This document shows, one piece after another, positions 47,186 through 54,729 of a DNA stretch of 64,000 nt. The notes under the pieces are model-generated. The model made no database searches. It was not told where the DNA came from and was given only the letters and a program-made list of their open reading frames with translations. The DNA is taken from assembly GCA_963710615.1 (NCBI GenBank), contig CAVQBF010000008.1, positions 186,001-250,000 on the forward strand, written 5' to 3'. This DNA is from GCA-2746605 sp963710615 (GTDB lineage Bacteria; Bacteroidota; Ignavibacteria; Ignavibacteriales; Melioribacteraceae). Made by a program: the position numbers and the translations under genes. How positions within the stretch are numbered: position 1 is the stretch's first letter; each line of letters opens with the position of its first letter.

Positions 47186-47202
47186 ATTCTCTAAGTATTT
47201 CC

Positions 47203-48543
47203 TTACATCACCGGAGGTTTAGGATTTATTGTTGCTGTTTCAGCTGAAACTAATGTTAAACCAATCATTACAATCATTATAAACATTGCAATAAAAACTT
47301 GAATCATTTCTATAACATTTTTTAATCTAAATACTGTTTCACTCTCATAATAATTGGCAAGCTGATATGCAGTATTTTTTATTGTTCCAGTCTCTTCACC
47401 AGAGTGAAATCTTGAAATTGCAGTATGAGTAAATATGCCGCTCGCTTCCAGTGCATCCGTAAGTCCAACACCTTTACTTACCATCAATGGAATCGAGACA
47501 TTTTTAATTTGACTTTCAAAGTAGCTATTGCCTGTTGCTTCAGCTGCAATTCTTATTGGTTCTATACTATCTGCTGAACCTGTATAAAGAGTATAGAATA
47601 CTCTGCAAAAAACCTCAATATTTGTCTTATGAATTAATGAACCCATTATGGGCATCTTCATCAAATATTTATCGGTCAATAATCTTCCCTTTTCAGTTTT
47701 AGAAAATCTCCAAAATGCAATTGGAGGGACAACCATTAATAATGTTAGCAAGATTGGATTTGCTAAAATAAAATCACTAAAATCTAAAGTAGCTGCAGTC
47801 ATTGGAGGCAATGGAATATCAAATTTTAAGAACAGCTTTGCAGTTTCCGGGAAAATGTAGCCTACGTAGAAAAGTACAGCCAATAATAGAATAAAAACTG
47901 TAATTAATGGCGTAATTAAAGCACTTCGCATATCTTTCTTAAATTGAAGCTGTCTTTCTAAGAACTTTGCGGTTGCTTTATAAATTTCGGTCATATTACC
48001 ACTTTTAGATGCTAACCCAAGCATGTATGAAGTAAATTTTCCAAAAATATTTTGGTACTTCATATAAACTTGTTCACTATCTGCCCCTTTTTTAAGCTCA
48101 TTATTTATTTGCTTAATGGTTTCTTTTAGAGCCTTATTTTCAAGATCATTAGAAAGCAAAGTCATTATTTCATTATATGGAAGTTTTTGTTCCAGTAGTT
48201 CAGCACTTATCTTAACAAATGAAACAATTTCTTGCACAGGTGGCTTCATGCTGAATTCAAATAGTTTTTTATTTACAGAAACTACTTGATAACCAAGTTT
48301 TGAAAGCGCATTAGTAACTTCACCTTTATTAAATGCTTTTTGTTCCCCTTTAAAGGGTTTTTCGTTTCCTCTGCGTACTTTATATAGATAGGTAGATTTT
48401 TTTTCGATAGATTTCGTTTTCAGACCATGCTTTTCAACAAGCTCTTGAATTTTCTTCTTGCCAAGGGTTGCAGTTGGAGCACTGATTGTTCCGGTTATTG
48501 ATTGACCGTTGGTTTTTACTGCATTAAAACGAAGTTCTATCAT
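47203..48543 (-). CDS. pilC: PilC/GspF-type inner-membrane platform protein
   Basis: 446 residues. Two T2SS-F domains: one around 105-215 (FVKISAELLEQKLPYNEIMT, YMLGLASKSGNMTEIYKATA) and one around 310-430 (FCRVFYTLYTGSADSIEPIR, SRFHSGEETGTIKNTAYQLA). Each is followed by hydrophobic helices. The N-terminal 100 residues (FNAVKTNGQSITGTI, KKKIQELVEKHGLKTKSIEK) correspond to the usual N-terminal extension. It is the platform around which PilB and PilT act. The gene is 121 bp downstream of the pilin-like gene, with a hairpin in between. Confidence 0.9.
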   Translation of the reverse strand: MIELRFNAVKTNGQSITGTISAPTATLGKKKIQELVEKHGLKTKSIEKKSTYLYKVRRGNEKPFKGEQKAFNKGEVTNALSKLGYQVVSVNKKLFEFSMKPPVQEIVSFVKISAELLEQKLPYNEIMTLLSNDLENKALKETIKQINNELKKGADSEQVYMKYQNIFGKFTSYMLGLASKSGNMTEIYKATAKFLERQLQFKKDMRSALITPLITVFILLLAVLFYVGYIFPETAKLFLKFDIPLPPMTAATLDFSDFILANPILLTLLMVVPPIAFWRFSKTEKGRLLTDKYLMKMPIMGSLIHKTNIEVFCRVFYTLYTGSADSIEPIRIAAEATGNSYFESQIKNVSIPLMVSKGVGLTDALEASGIFTHTAISRFHSGEETGTIKNTAYQLANYYESETVFRLKNVIEMIQVFIAMFIMIVMIGLTLVSAETATINPKPPVM

Positions 48544-48574
48544 GGTATTTGCATTATTAAGTTTAAATTAAGTA

Positions 48575-48612
48575 AAGGCTAATAAAACTTTTTGTGTTGC
48601 TTTATTAGCCTT
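48575..48612 (-). terminator. hairpin between pilin-like gene and pilC
   Basis: AAGGCTAATAAA at 48575-48586 pairs perfectly over 12 bp with TTTATTAGCCTT at 48601-48612 around a 14-nt loop. It lies between the pilin stop and the pilC start. Only TTTACTTAATTT follows on the minus strand, so partial termination that keeps pilin mRNA in excess is a reasonable guess. Confidence 0.55.
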
Positions 48613-48663
48613 ATCAATGAACTAGATTTACAATTATATAAATCGATAATTTAATCCAAATGT

Positions 48664-49074
48664 TTAGTTATCTATTGTTGTTGAAGTTATTGAATTTTTA
48701 CCTACAACCATGGTAACTTGAACAACTGCGGATCCATCTGTTCCGGTTTCTGTTCCTGAACCAACCAAGGTAACTTGCTGATCTGCTACTGTTGCAGCAA
48801 CGTCAGCTGACATATTTGCTGTTCTCACTAAACTTGCTGGAACTGACCAAGCAGTACCGCCATTAGCTGTGCTAAATGAGTTTTGACCACCACCCATAGC
48901 AGCTGGTTTTCTGTAGTGCTGTTGAGCCATTGCGGCTAAGGTTGTTAAGTCAGCAATAACTGCATCTCTGTTAGAATTCATGCTGCTTGCTGTAAATACG
49001 TTGATACCTACAACTACTGCTATACCAACTATGATAACACCTAATACGATTAATAATAACTGTTGTTGACCCAT
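48664..49074 (-). CDS. non-canonical pilin-like protein 1
   Basis: 136 residues. It starts MGQQQLLLIVLGVIIVGIAV: two residues, then three Gln, then an uninterrupted hydrophobic helix of about 20 residues. The remainder has the pilin-like layout of a helix (DLTTLAAMAQQHYRKPA) followed by Gly/Ser/Thr/Val-rich beta segments. There is no classical prepilin leader (GFTLIE) and no Glu5. Its paralogue at 49663-50028 shares the N-terminus and the AQxHYRxP...GGGxNxF motif. It lies directly upstream of pilC-pilB-pilT, with a good Shine-Dalgarno (AAGGAG), so it is probably the pilus subunit. Cleavage after Gly2 would resemble archaeal-type Q+1 pilins. Family assignment is by layout and context. Confidence 0.65.
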   Translation of the reverse strand: MGQQQLLLIVLGVIIVGIAVVVGINVFTASSMNSNRDAVIADLTTLAAMAQQHYRKPAAMGGGQNSFSTANGGTAWSVPASLVRTANMSADVAATVADQQVTLVGSGTETGTDGSAVVQVTMVVGKNSITSTTIDN

Positions 49075-49130
49075 TATTTAACTCCTTTTGATTTGTTAAT
49101 GGAATTTCTTTGTAAAAGTTGATATAACTA

Positions 49131-49147
49131 TCGAAATAACTGTGCCA
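49131..49147 (-). promoter_or_regulatory. sigma-54-like promoter of pilin-like gene 1
   Basis: Read on the minus strand, TGGCACAGTTATTTCGA matches the -24/-12 consensus TGGCAC-N5-TTGC except for the G of the -12 GC. It lies 57 bp before the pilin-like ATG. Type IV pilin genes are commonly sigma-54 controlled. Confidence 0.45.
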
Positions 49148-49155
49148 AATGTTAA

Positions 49156-49173
49156 TAGCAATAATTATTGCTA
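49156..49173. promoter_or_regulatory. perfect 18-bp palindrome upstream of pilin-like gene 1
   Basis: TAGCAATAATTATTGCTA is a perfect inverted repeat 8 bp upstream of the sigma-54-like promoter. It is a likely regulator-binding site, although activators of sigma-54 promoters usually bind further away. Confidence 0.5.
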
Positions 49174-49177
49174 AAAA

Positions 49178-49193
49178 AGTGATTAATATCACA
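49178..49193. promoter_or_regulatory. Crp/Fnr-type box upstream of pilin-like gene 1
   Basis: AGTGATTAATATCACA fits TGTGA-N6-TCACA with one mismatch and contains the inverted repeat GTGAT-N4-ATCAC. It is centred about 110 bp before the pilin-like start codon. Confidence 0.45.
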
Positions 49194-49662
49194 TTTAAGT
49201 GTCCGAAAATGAACCAGAATTGGCTAATATTGGAATATATATCAAAATGGAACAGAAACTATTACCTGTGGCAGTAAAAATTACATGTAAAAATAACCGA
49301 TTGAGAACGTCAATATCATTGATCAATTGAAAGATTGGATGATTGAGTAACTGATTGGATGTCAAATAGTCGTATTAGTGAGTGGATTGAAACCATGATT
49401 AAGGACTGTTAAACTGGTCTGTCATTTTCGAATGTTTACCCGATAGAAAAATTTGGGCACAGGTCTATTGGAAACCCAGAAGAACTAAATAAAATTTTAT
49501 GAGATATTATTTAAATGCCTGGATTCCCGTTCTTGCCTACTGCAAGCAGGTTCATGGGAATGACAATAAAAGATTATTTCTTAAGTTTACCGGAAATCAG
49601 AAGGATTGACGCCTAAAATAATATTTGAAGAGTGATGTTAATTGATTGATGATATAAATGGG
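49194..49662. other. gap between the two pilin-like genes
   Basis: No convincing gene on either strand. The left part (49310-49400) has recurring GATTGA/GATTGG units without strict periodicity. A short repeat element lies at 49519-49565. Confidence 0.45.
49519..49565. repeat. short palindromic dispersed repeat
   Basis: CTGGATTCCCG begins a stretch that closes with GGGAATGACA. ATTCCC at 49523 pairs with GGGAAT at 49556, and CTTGC pairs with GCAAG inside. It resembles the widespread 'GGATTCCCG...CGGGAATGACA' intergenic repeat family. Confidence 0.55.
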
Positions 49663-50028
49663 TTAATTAATAATTGTCGCTTGATATTCATCTTTAGTAA
49701 CTACTACTCTAACTTCTGTCAGGTCAGCACCGATACCGGTAATAATTACCTCTTGATCGGAGGTAATATTTGCCGTAAACGAAGCTACTATGGTAGGGGC
49801 GTATTGAGAAGGGATGTTCCAACCATTGAATGTATTTCCACCACCACCTAAAACGGTTGGTCTTCTATAATGTCTCTGGGCTTCGGCTGCCAATAAAATA
49901 CATTCATTAAGAACTTCATTTCTTTGCTGTTCTATGGCATTTTCCTGAAACAAGGCAATTCCAACCACTATTGATAAACCTACTACTATCACACCTAGAA
50001 CTATTAAAAGAAGCTGCTGCTGACCCAT
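49663..50028 (-). CDS. non-canonical pilin-like protein 2
   Basis: 121 residues, a paralogue of the protein at 48664-49074. It starts MGQQQLLLIVLGVIVVGLSI. It has the helix LLAAEAQRHYRRPTVLGGGG and the motif NTFNGW, followed by beta-strand-like segments (QEVIITGIGADLTEVRVVVT). As in the paralogue there is no standard prepilin leader and no Glu5. It is upstream of, and on the same strand as, the pilus genes but is separated from pilin 1 by 588 bp and has its own promoter-like element. It may be an alternative or minor subunit. Confidence 0.6.
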   Translation of the reverse strand: MGQQQLLLIVLGVIVVGLSIVVGIALFQENAIEQQRNEVLNECILLAAEAQRHYRRPTVLGGGGNTFNGWNIPSQYAPTIVASFTANITSDQEVIITGIGADLTEVRVVVTKDEYQATIIN

Positions 50029-50127
50029 ATTATTCCTTAATTAAAAAAATATTAGACTTTAATACAATCGGAAAAATATAATTAAGTTTTAATTGTAACA
50101 CTATTTTAAAGCTGCTGGTGAGAATCT

Positions 50128-50143
50128 ATCAATAATCTTGCCA
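50128..50143 (-). promoter_or_regulatory. sigma-54-like promoter of pilin-like gene 2
   Basis: On the minus strand TGGCAAGATTATTGAT matches TGGCACG-N4-TTGCT at all but two positions (C to A at the end of TGGCAC, C to A in TTGC). It lies about 100 bp before the start codon. A weak inverted repeat (AGTGATATTAGTTACT, 50163-50178) lies upstream. Confidence 0.4.
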
Positions 50144-50282
50144 TTTGAAAGAAGAAAGTTTAAGTGATATTAGTTACTTATATGAGGTCAAGTTTCTCAA
50201 ATATAATATGACTTAAAAAGCAACTTATTTGAGAAGAGTTTTTTCGTAAGAATTAAGTGTAAATCTTAATAAATTAAATAAA

Positions 50283-50301
50283 AAATTATTATCAATAATT
50301 T
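50283..50301 (-). terminator. terminator of aspS
   Basis: AAATTATT and AATAATTT form an 8-bp stem with a 3-nt loop that begins in the aspS stop codon. On the minus strand it runs into TTTTTATTTAATTT. Confidence 0.55.
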
Positions 50302-52070
50302 AACTTCTTAACTTAATATGAAGCTCCCGCAATTGCTCAGTGCTAACTTTTGAAGGTGATTCATCCATTAAAGATAAACCGCTTGTAGTTTTGGGGAAAG
50401 CAATCAAATCTCTGATAGAACTCTCTCCCGCGAAAAGCATCACCATTCTATCTAAACCGAATGCAATTCCACCATGTGGTGGAGCTCCATATTTAAATGC
50501 GTTCATCAAGAAACCAAATTTTTCATTTGCTTCTTCATCGGAAATGCCAAGTGCTTTAAACATTTTTGACTGCAGTTTTGAATTAAATATTCTCAAACTT
50601 CCACCGGCTATTTCATTTCCGTTCATTACCAAGTCATAAGCTTTGGCATAAACTTTAGAAGGATCAGAATCAAGAAATTCTACACTGGAATCCTTTGGAG
50701 ATGTGAAAGGATGGTGCATGGCATAATATCTTTGAGTTTCATCATCCCACTCAAATAATGGGAAATCAGTCACCCAAACTAATTTATCTTCTAATTCTTT
50801 CTCAAATAGTCCTAACCTTCTAGCCATTTCTAGGCGTAAATTGCCCATAATTGTAAGGGCTTTTTGTTTAGGTCCGGAAATTATTAATACTAAATCTCCA
50901 ACTTCTGCATTTAGAGTATTTATTATAGATTGTTTTTCATCATCCGTTAAAAATTTTGCAATTGGAGCTTCAAGACCGTCCTCCTTCACTCTCATCCAAA
51001 TTAAACCGCCGGCGCCAAGTTTTTTAGCATTTTCTGTAAGAACATCAAGTTGACTTCTAGTGTAATCCCCGCAGTCTTTTGCCAATAATGAGGTGATAAT
51101 TCCGCCATTTTCAATTGTATCCTTAAATACTCTAAAATCGGAATTGCTAAATACTGAATTAAGAGTTTTCATTTCCATCCCTAATCTTAGATCTGGTTTA
51201 TCGCTACCATACTTTTCCAAAGCTTCATCATAAGTTAATCTGGGGATTGGAGAATTCAATTCAATATTTTTAATGTCTTTGAATAATTGCTGCATTAAGC
51301 CTTCAACTACCTCAAAAATTGTTTCTTCATTAACAAATGACATTTCAACATCAATTTGTGTAAACTCGGGCTGTCTATCCGCTCTTAAATCCTCATCTCT
51401 AAAACATTTTACTACTTGAAAATATCTATCATAACCGGAAACCATTAATAATTGCTTATAAGTTTGAGGTGACTGAGGAAGAGCATAAAAACTACCTTTA
51501 TGTAATCTACTCGGAACAAGAAAATCTCTTGCACCTTCCGGTGTGCTTTTCATTAAAATTGGGGTTTCAATTTCAAGAAAATCATTTGCATCAAAATACT
51601 TTCTAATTATTTGATAAAATTTATGTCTTAAAATTATATTCTTTTGCATTCGGTTTCTTCTTAAATCTAAATATCTATATTTCAGTCTTAGTTCTTCACT
51701 TACATCAATATCATCTTTTATTTGAAAAGGAGTTGTTTCCGCTTCATTAAGAATGATTAGTTTATCTACCATAACATCAACATTCACCGGTTGAAATATT
51801 TGAGTTTTCGGTTCCTTCAGGTCTTTTTCTAACTTTACCTTCTATTGAAATAACAAATTCACTTCTTAATTTTTTACTCAGCTCGTGAGCTTCTTTATTA
51901 TAATTAGGTTCAAACACAACCTGAGTAATCCCATATCTATCACGCAGATCAATAAATATAACTCCTCCAAGGTCTCTTCTATTATCAACCCATCCATTCA
52001 GCACAACAACTTCATCAATATTCTTTTCTCTAAGATCGTTACAAGTATGTGTTCTAATTTTAAAATTCAT
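50300..52070 (-). CDS. aspS: aspartyl-tRNA synthetase, single-base frameshift
   Basis: Two overlapping frames together make a full-length bacterial AspRS of about 589 residues. The first (52070-51777) holds the OB-fold anticodon-binding domain (LNGWVDNRRDLGGVIFIDLR) and stops at NISTGEC. Skipping one base near 51779-51786 joins it to VDVMVDKLIILNEAETTPF, motif 2 FRDEDLRADRQPEFTQID, a GAD-type insertion domain and motif 3 GGIAFGLDRMVMLF. It charges tRNA-Asp (or tRNA-Asp and tRNA-Asn). A cell normally needs this enzyme and no second copy is in the window, so the extra base is most likely a sequencing or assembly error. Confidence 0.88.
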
Positions 52071-52159
52071 TTTAAACCTAATAATATGATATTTTTATTT
52101 AAGCTTGTGAAAATACGCAAATAAGGGGGTTTATTCAATATGAAGACTGTTTAAAATAC

Positions 52160-52186
52160 AAAAAGTCCGGCTGAACCGGACTTTTT
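52160..52186 (-). terminator. terminator downstream of the Ig-like lipoprotein gene
   Basis: AAAAAGTCCGG pairs perfectly with CCGGACTTTTT (11 bp, loop CTGAA). It is symmetrical and could act in both directions. It lies 24 bp after the lipoprotein stop. Confidence 0.9.
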
Positions 52187-52209
52187 AAACATTTTAATTT
52201 ATATTTATT

Positions 52210-53616
52210 CTATCTACCCGTGCCAAAAAGACCTATTTTAGTATCGCTATTTGGACCTGTGGTTGATATTTCGATCTTTACATTTTCCACCATAACCGTA
52301 TCAGGTTTTGTATCAAAAACTGTAAATGAAAATGTTGTCATACTTCTACTCTGAGTATCAGGGAACTTAACTTCAGTTGCACCTGCAATATCAATGTTTT
52401 CACTTTCAATTGTTACAGCAATAGTTTGCCCCTCTGACATTGGATTACCGTTTACGTCCATAATAGTATACGTGAATGATTGTGAACCACCATTATCCAA
52501 ATTAAATGAAGTGGGATTTACATTAAGAATTGGTGGACCTGAAAGCAATCTCACAGTTTCGGTTGAGATTGTATTGAGATTTTCATCTGCAGTTGAAGCA
52601 GTAACCCTGAAGAATCCTTGTCCATATACGGGATCATTTGGCCAAGGTTCTGTTAGGAGTTGAACAGTTGCAGTTCCCGCATCACTAGTTAAATTTGAAC
52701 CACCAATAATTCCATAATTTGCAGTAAAATATACTGCTGTTCCCGGCCTTACCGGGTTATTATATTTATCACCTGCATAAGCAGTAAAATCTATTGATTC
52801 ACCAATAATTCCTAAAAACGGATAATTCAATTTTTCACATGCAACATAAAAAAGATCATCTGTTGGGAAACCACCATGTATGGAAATTAAAATTGGTTTA
52901 GACCTGATTGTCCTTCCGTCAATATTAGCTTGAGCAATTACTTGAACAACACCTGCAATAGTACCAGTATTTAGAGTAACTGCAGCTTTACCGAGAGCAT
53001 TTGTTTTAACTGTACCGGGATAAAGATATTCACCTCCGCCCGGAGTTGCCCCAAAACTAAATGTTAAATCAACTGCATGATCCAAATCAATTAGTAATCC
53101 AGATGAATCTCTGACTTCAAAAACAATTTCTGCACTCTCTAAGGATCCACTTTCTTTTACACCTATGAAAGATGCAGATTGAGAATATAAATTTATTGAT
53201 GCAGCACCTCCTGATAAACCCGTTTCTCCTGCAGAATTCGCATCTTCTTCTAATGCAAATATTGGAACTTCCGTTGTGGTATTTTTTAAGACAAAAGTTG
53301 TCGTTGTGTCAGCAATAAAGCCCTGTTTAAAAGCAATAATAACTAAATCGATATCATCGGCAACATCAAGCACTGTTGAATATTTTCCATTATTATCAGT
53401 AACTGCTCCTTTTACCGTCAGTCCATCAATAATCTTAATTGTCGCACCACCAATCGGATTTCCGGTTGCGGCCTCTACAACATCCCCAGTTAAAGTAACT
53501 GTATAACTGGAGTCAGTTCCACCTGGACTTGTTGAATCATCATCTTTGATTTCGCAGCTGGTTATTAACATTGCTAATAGCAATATGGGCACAAATAAAA
53601 AATGTTCTTTTTTCAT
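52210..53616 (-). CDS. lipoprotein with carboxypeptidase-regulatory-like and Ig-like domains
   Basis: 468 residues. Signal peptide with lipobox LITSC (Cys21) and a Asp/Ser-rich linker. A carboxypeptidase-regulatory-like beta sandwich follows at about 38-120 (TLTGDVVEAATGNPIGGATI, TDNNGKYSTVLDVADDIDL). Two or three invasin/Big_1-like immunoglobulin repeats follow (VKTNALGKAAVTLNTGTIAG, YNNPVRPGTAVYFTANYGII). There are no catalytic motifs. It is probably an outer-membrane-anchored surface protein with a structural or adhesive role. It stands alone and is closed by a strong terminator. Confidence 0.75.
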   Translation of the reverse strand: MKKEHFLFVPILLLAMLITSCEIKDDDSTSPGGTDSSYTVTLTGDVVEAATGNPIGGATIKIIDGLTVKGAVTDNNGKYSTVLDVADDIDLVIIAFKQGFIADTTTTFVLKNTTTEVPIFALEEDANSAGETGLSGGAASINLYSQSASFIGVKESGSLESAEIVFEVRDSSGLLIDLDHAVDLTFSFGATPGGGEYLYPGTVKTNALGKAAVTLNTGTIAGVVQVIAQANIDGRTIRSKPILISIHGGFPTDDLFYVACEKLNYPFLGIIGESIDFTAYAGDKYNNPVRPGTAVYFTANYGIIGGSNLTSDAGTATVQLLTEPWPNDPVYGQGFFRVTASTADENLNTISTETVRLLSGPPILNVNPTSFNLDNGGSQSFTYTIMDVNGNPMSEGQTIAVTIESENIDIAGATEVKFPDTQSRSMTTFSFTVFDTKPDTVMVENVKIEISTTGPNSDTKIGLFGTGR

Positions 53617-54048
53617 GTTTTTATCTTGTTTTTTTTATTTAAATGAATTCATTACAATGAATAATCGGCTGTACTTTAATTTAGTTGAGCCAAATAATTA
53701 TTTTGATTTACACTTTTTTAGTAGATTTATCAACTTTTTATCATTTTAAGACAAAAGAAGTTCAGATTTTTAGATCGCTTCCAAATATTTTAATATCCCT
53801 GAACAAGATCCCCAATTTTCGTGATGCACATCACATATGAATAGAAGTCGAAATGTTTAAGCAAGACTTTAATTAAATAACTATTTTTCGGAAGGATTTT
53901 GGAACTTGAATTCTTCTAAAATGGTATTAACTTGAGTTCTTATTTATAACTACTCTTAAAAGATGGTAACAAGGGGAATTTGCGGCTTCATTATTGGTTT
54001 CTAACATATTTATGAATTTATCTTTTTCTAATTAGTTCGTTAAAGTTT
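53617..54048. other. 432-bp divergent intergenic region
   Basis: Non-coding DNA between the Ig-like lipoprotein gene (minus) and the DUF4159 gene (plus). It contains a Crp/Fnr-type inverted repeat at 53820-53835, about 205 bp from one start and 214 bp from the other. No gene or further repeat is apparent. Confidence 0.5.
53820..53835. promoter_or_regulatory. Crp/Fnr-type box
   Basis: CGTGATGCACATCACA matches TGTGA-N6-TCACA with one mismatch and contains GTGATG and CATCAC as a perfect inverted repeat. It shares the form GTGAT-N4-ATCAC with the box at 49178-49193. Confidence 0.5.
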
Positions 54049-54720
54049 ATGAAATTTCATAGCAGTAAATATTTTATCGTAGTTATTTTTTTCCTCGCAT
54101 TATTTATTAACCATGCGCAAACGAATCCTTATTTACAGATTGCAAGATTAAAATATGCCGGCGGCGGAGATTGGTATAATGATCCATCTGCTGAAGTAAA
54201 CCTTTTAAAATTTGTTTCTGAGAATACTAATGTTAAAACGAATCCTAAATACGTTGTTGCAGATCTGGACAAAAATGAAATATTTAACTTTCCAATTTTA
54301 TTTATGACCGGCCATGGAAATATTGTTTTTTCAGAAAATAATATTAAAAATTTGAGGCAATATTTTGAGGAAGGAGGATTTTTATATATTGATGATGATT
54401 ATGGATTAGACAAAGCCGTAAGGCGCGAATTTAAAAAAATCTTTCCTGATAATGATTTTATAGAAATCCCGTTCAATCATGATATTTATAGTGAACCGTA
54501 TAAATTTGAATATGGTCCTCCTAAAACACATGAGCATGATAATAAACCCCCTAAAGGGTATGGAATATTTCTTGGCGAAAGAATGGTAATTTATTACACA
54601 ACCGAAAGTAATCCAAGTGATGGATGGGCAAATCAAGATGTTCACAATGATCCGGAGGATAAAAGAAATGAGGCGCTTAGATTTGGTACAAATATAATTG
54701 TTTATGCCCTCTCAAATTAG
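54049..54720 (+). CDS. DUF4159 domain protein
   Basis: 223 residues with a signal peptide (hydrophobic to about residue 24, ending in NHAQT). The mature part starts QIARLKYAGGGDWYNDPSAE and has PILFMTGHGNIVFS, GGFLYIDDDYGLDKAVRREF and LRFGTNIIVYAL, the marks of DUF4159, a Rossmann-like domain related to glutamine-amidotransferase folds but without an obvious catalytic Cys. It lies 9 bp before a DUF4175 gene. In other bacteria these domains occur beside MoxR ATPase and DUF58 genes thought to act in envelope maintenance; those partners are not in this window. Confidence 0.82.
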   Translation: MKFHSSKYFIVVIFFLALFINHAQTNPYLQIARLKYAGGGDWYNDPSAEVNLLKFVSENTNVKTNPKYVVADLDKNEIFNFPILFMTGHGNIVFSENNIKNLRQYFEEGGFLYIDDDYGLDKAVRREFKKIFPDNDFIEIPFNHDIYSEPYKFEYGPPKTHEHDNKPPKGYGIFLGERMVIYYTTESNPSDGWANQDVHNDPEDKRNEALRFGTNIIVYALSN

Positions 54721-54729
54721 CTTAAGTTA

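Noticed and set aside
49310..49400. GATTGA/GATTGG recurring units, considered as a CRISPR or tandem array
   Set aside because: The units are very short, irregularly spaced and not separated by unique spacers. No CRISPR-like array was seen anywhere in the window.
8462..52070. Programmed frameshifting as the explanation for the broken ligase, secretin and aspS
   Set aside because: The three sites share no slippery sequence or downstream structure, and the genes are not known for recoding; base errors or simple mutations are more economical.
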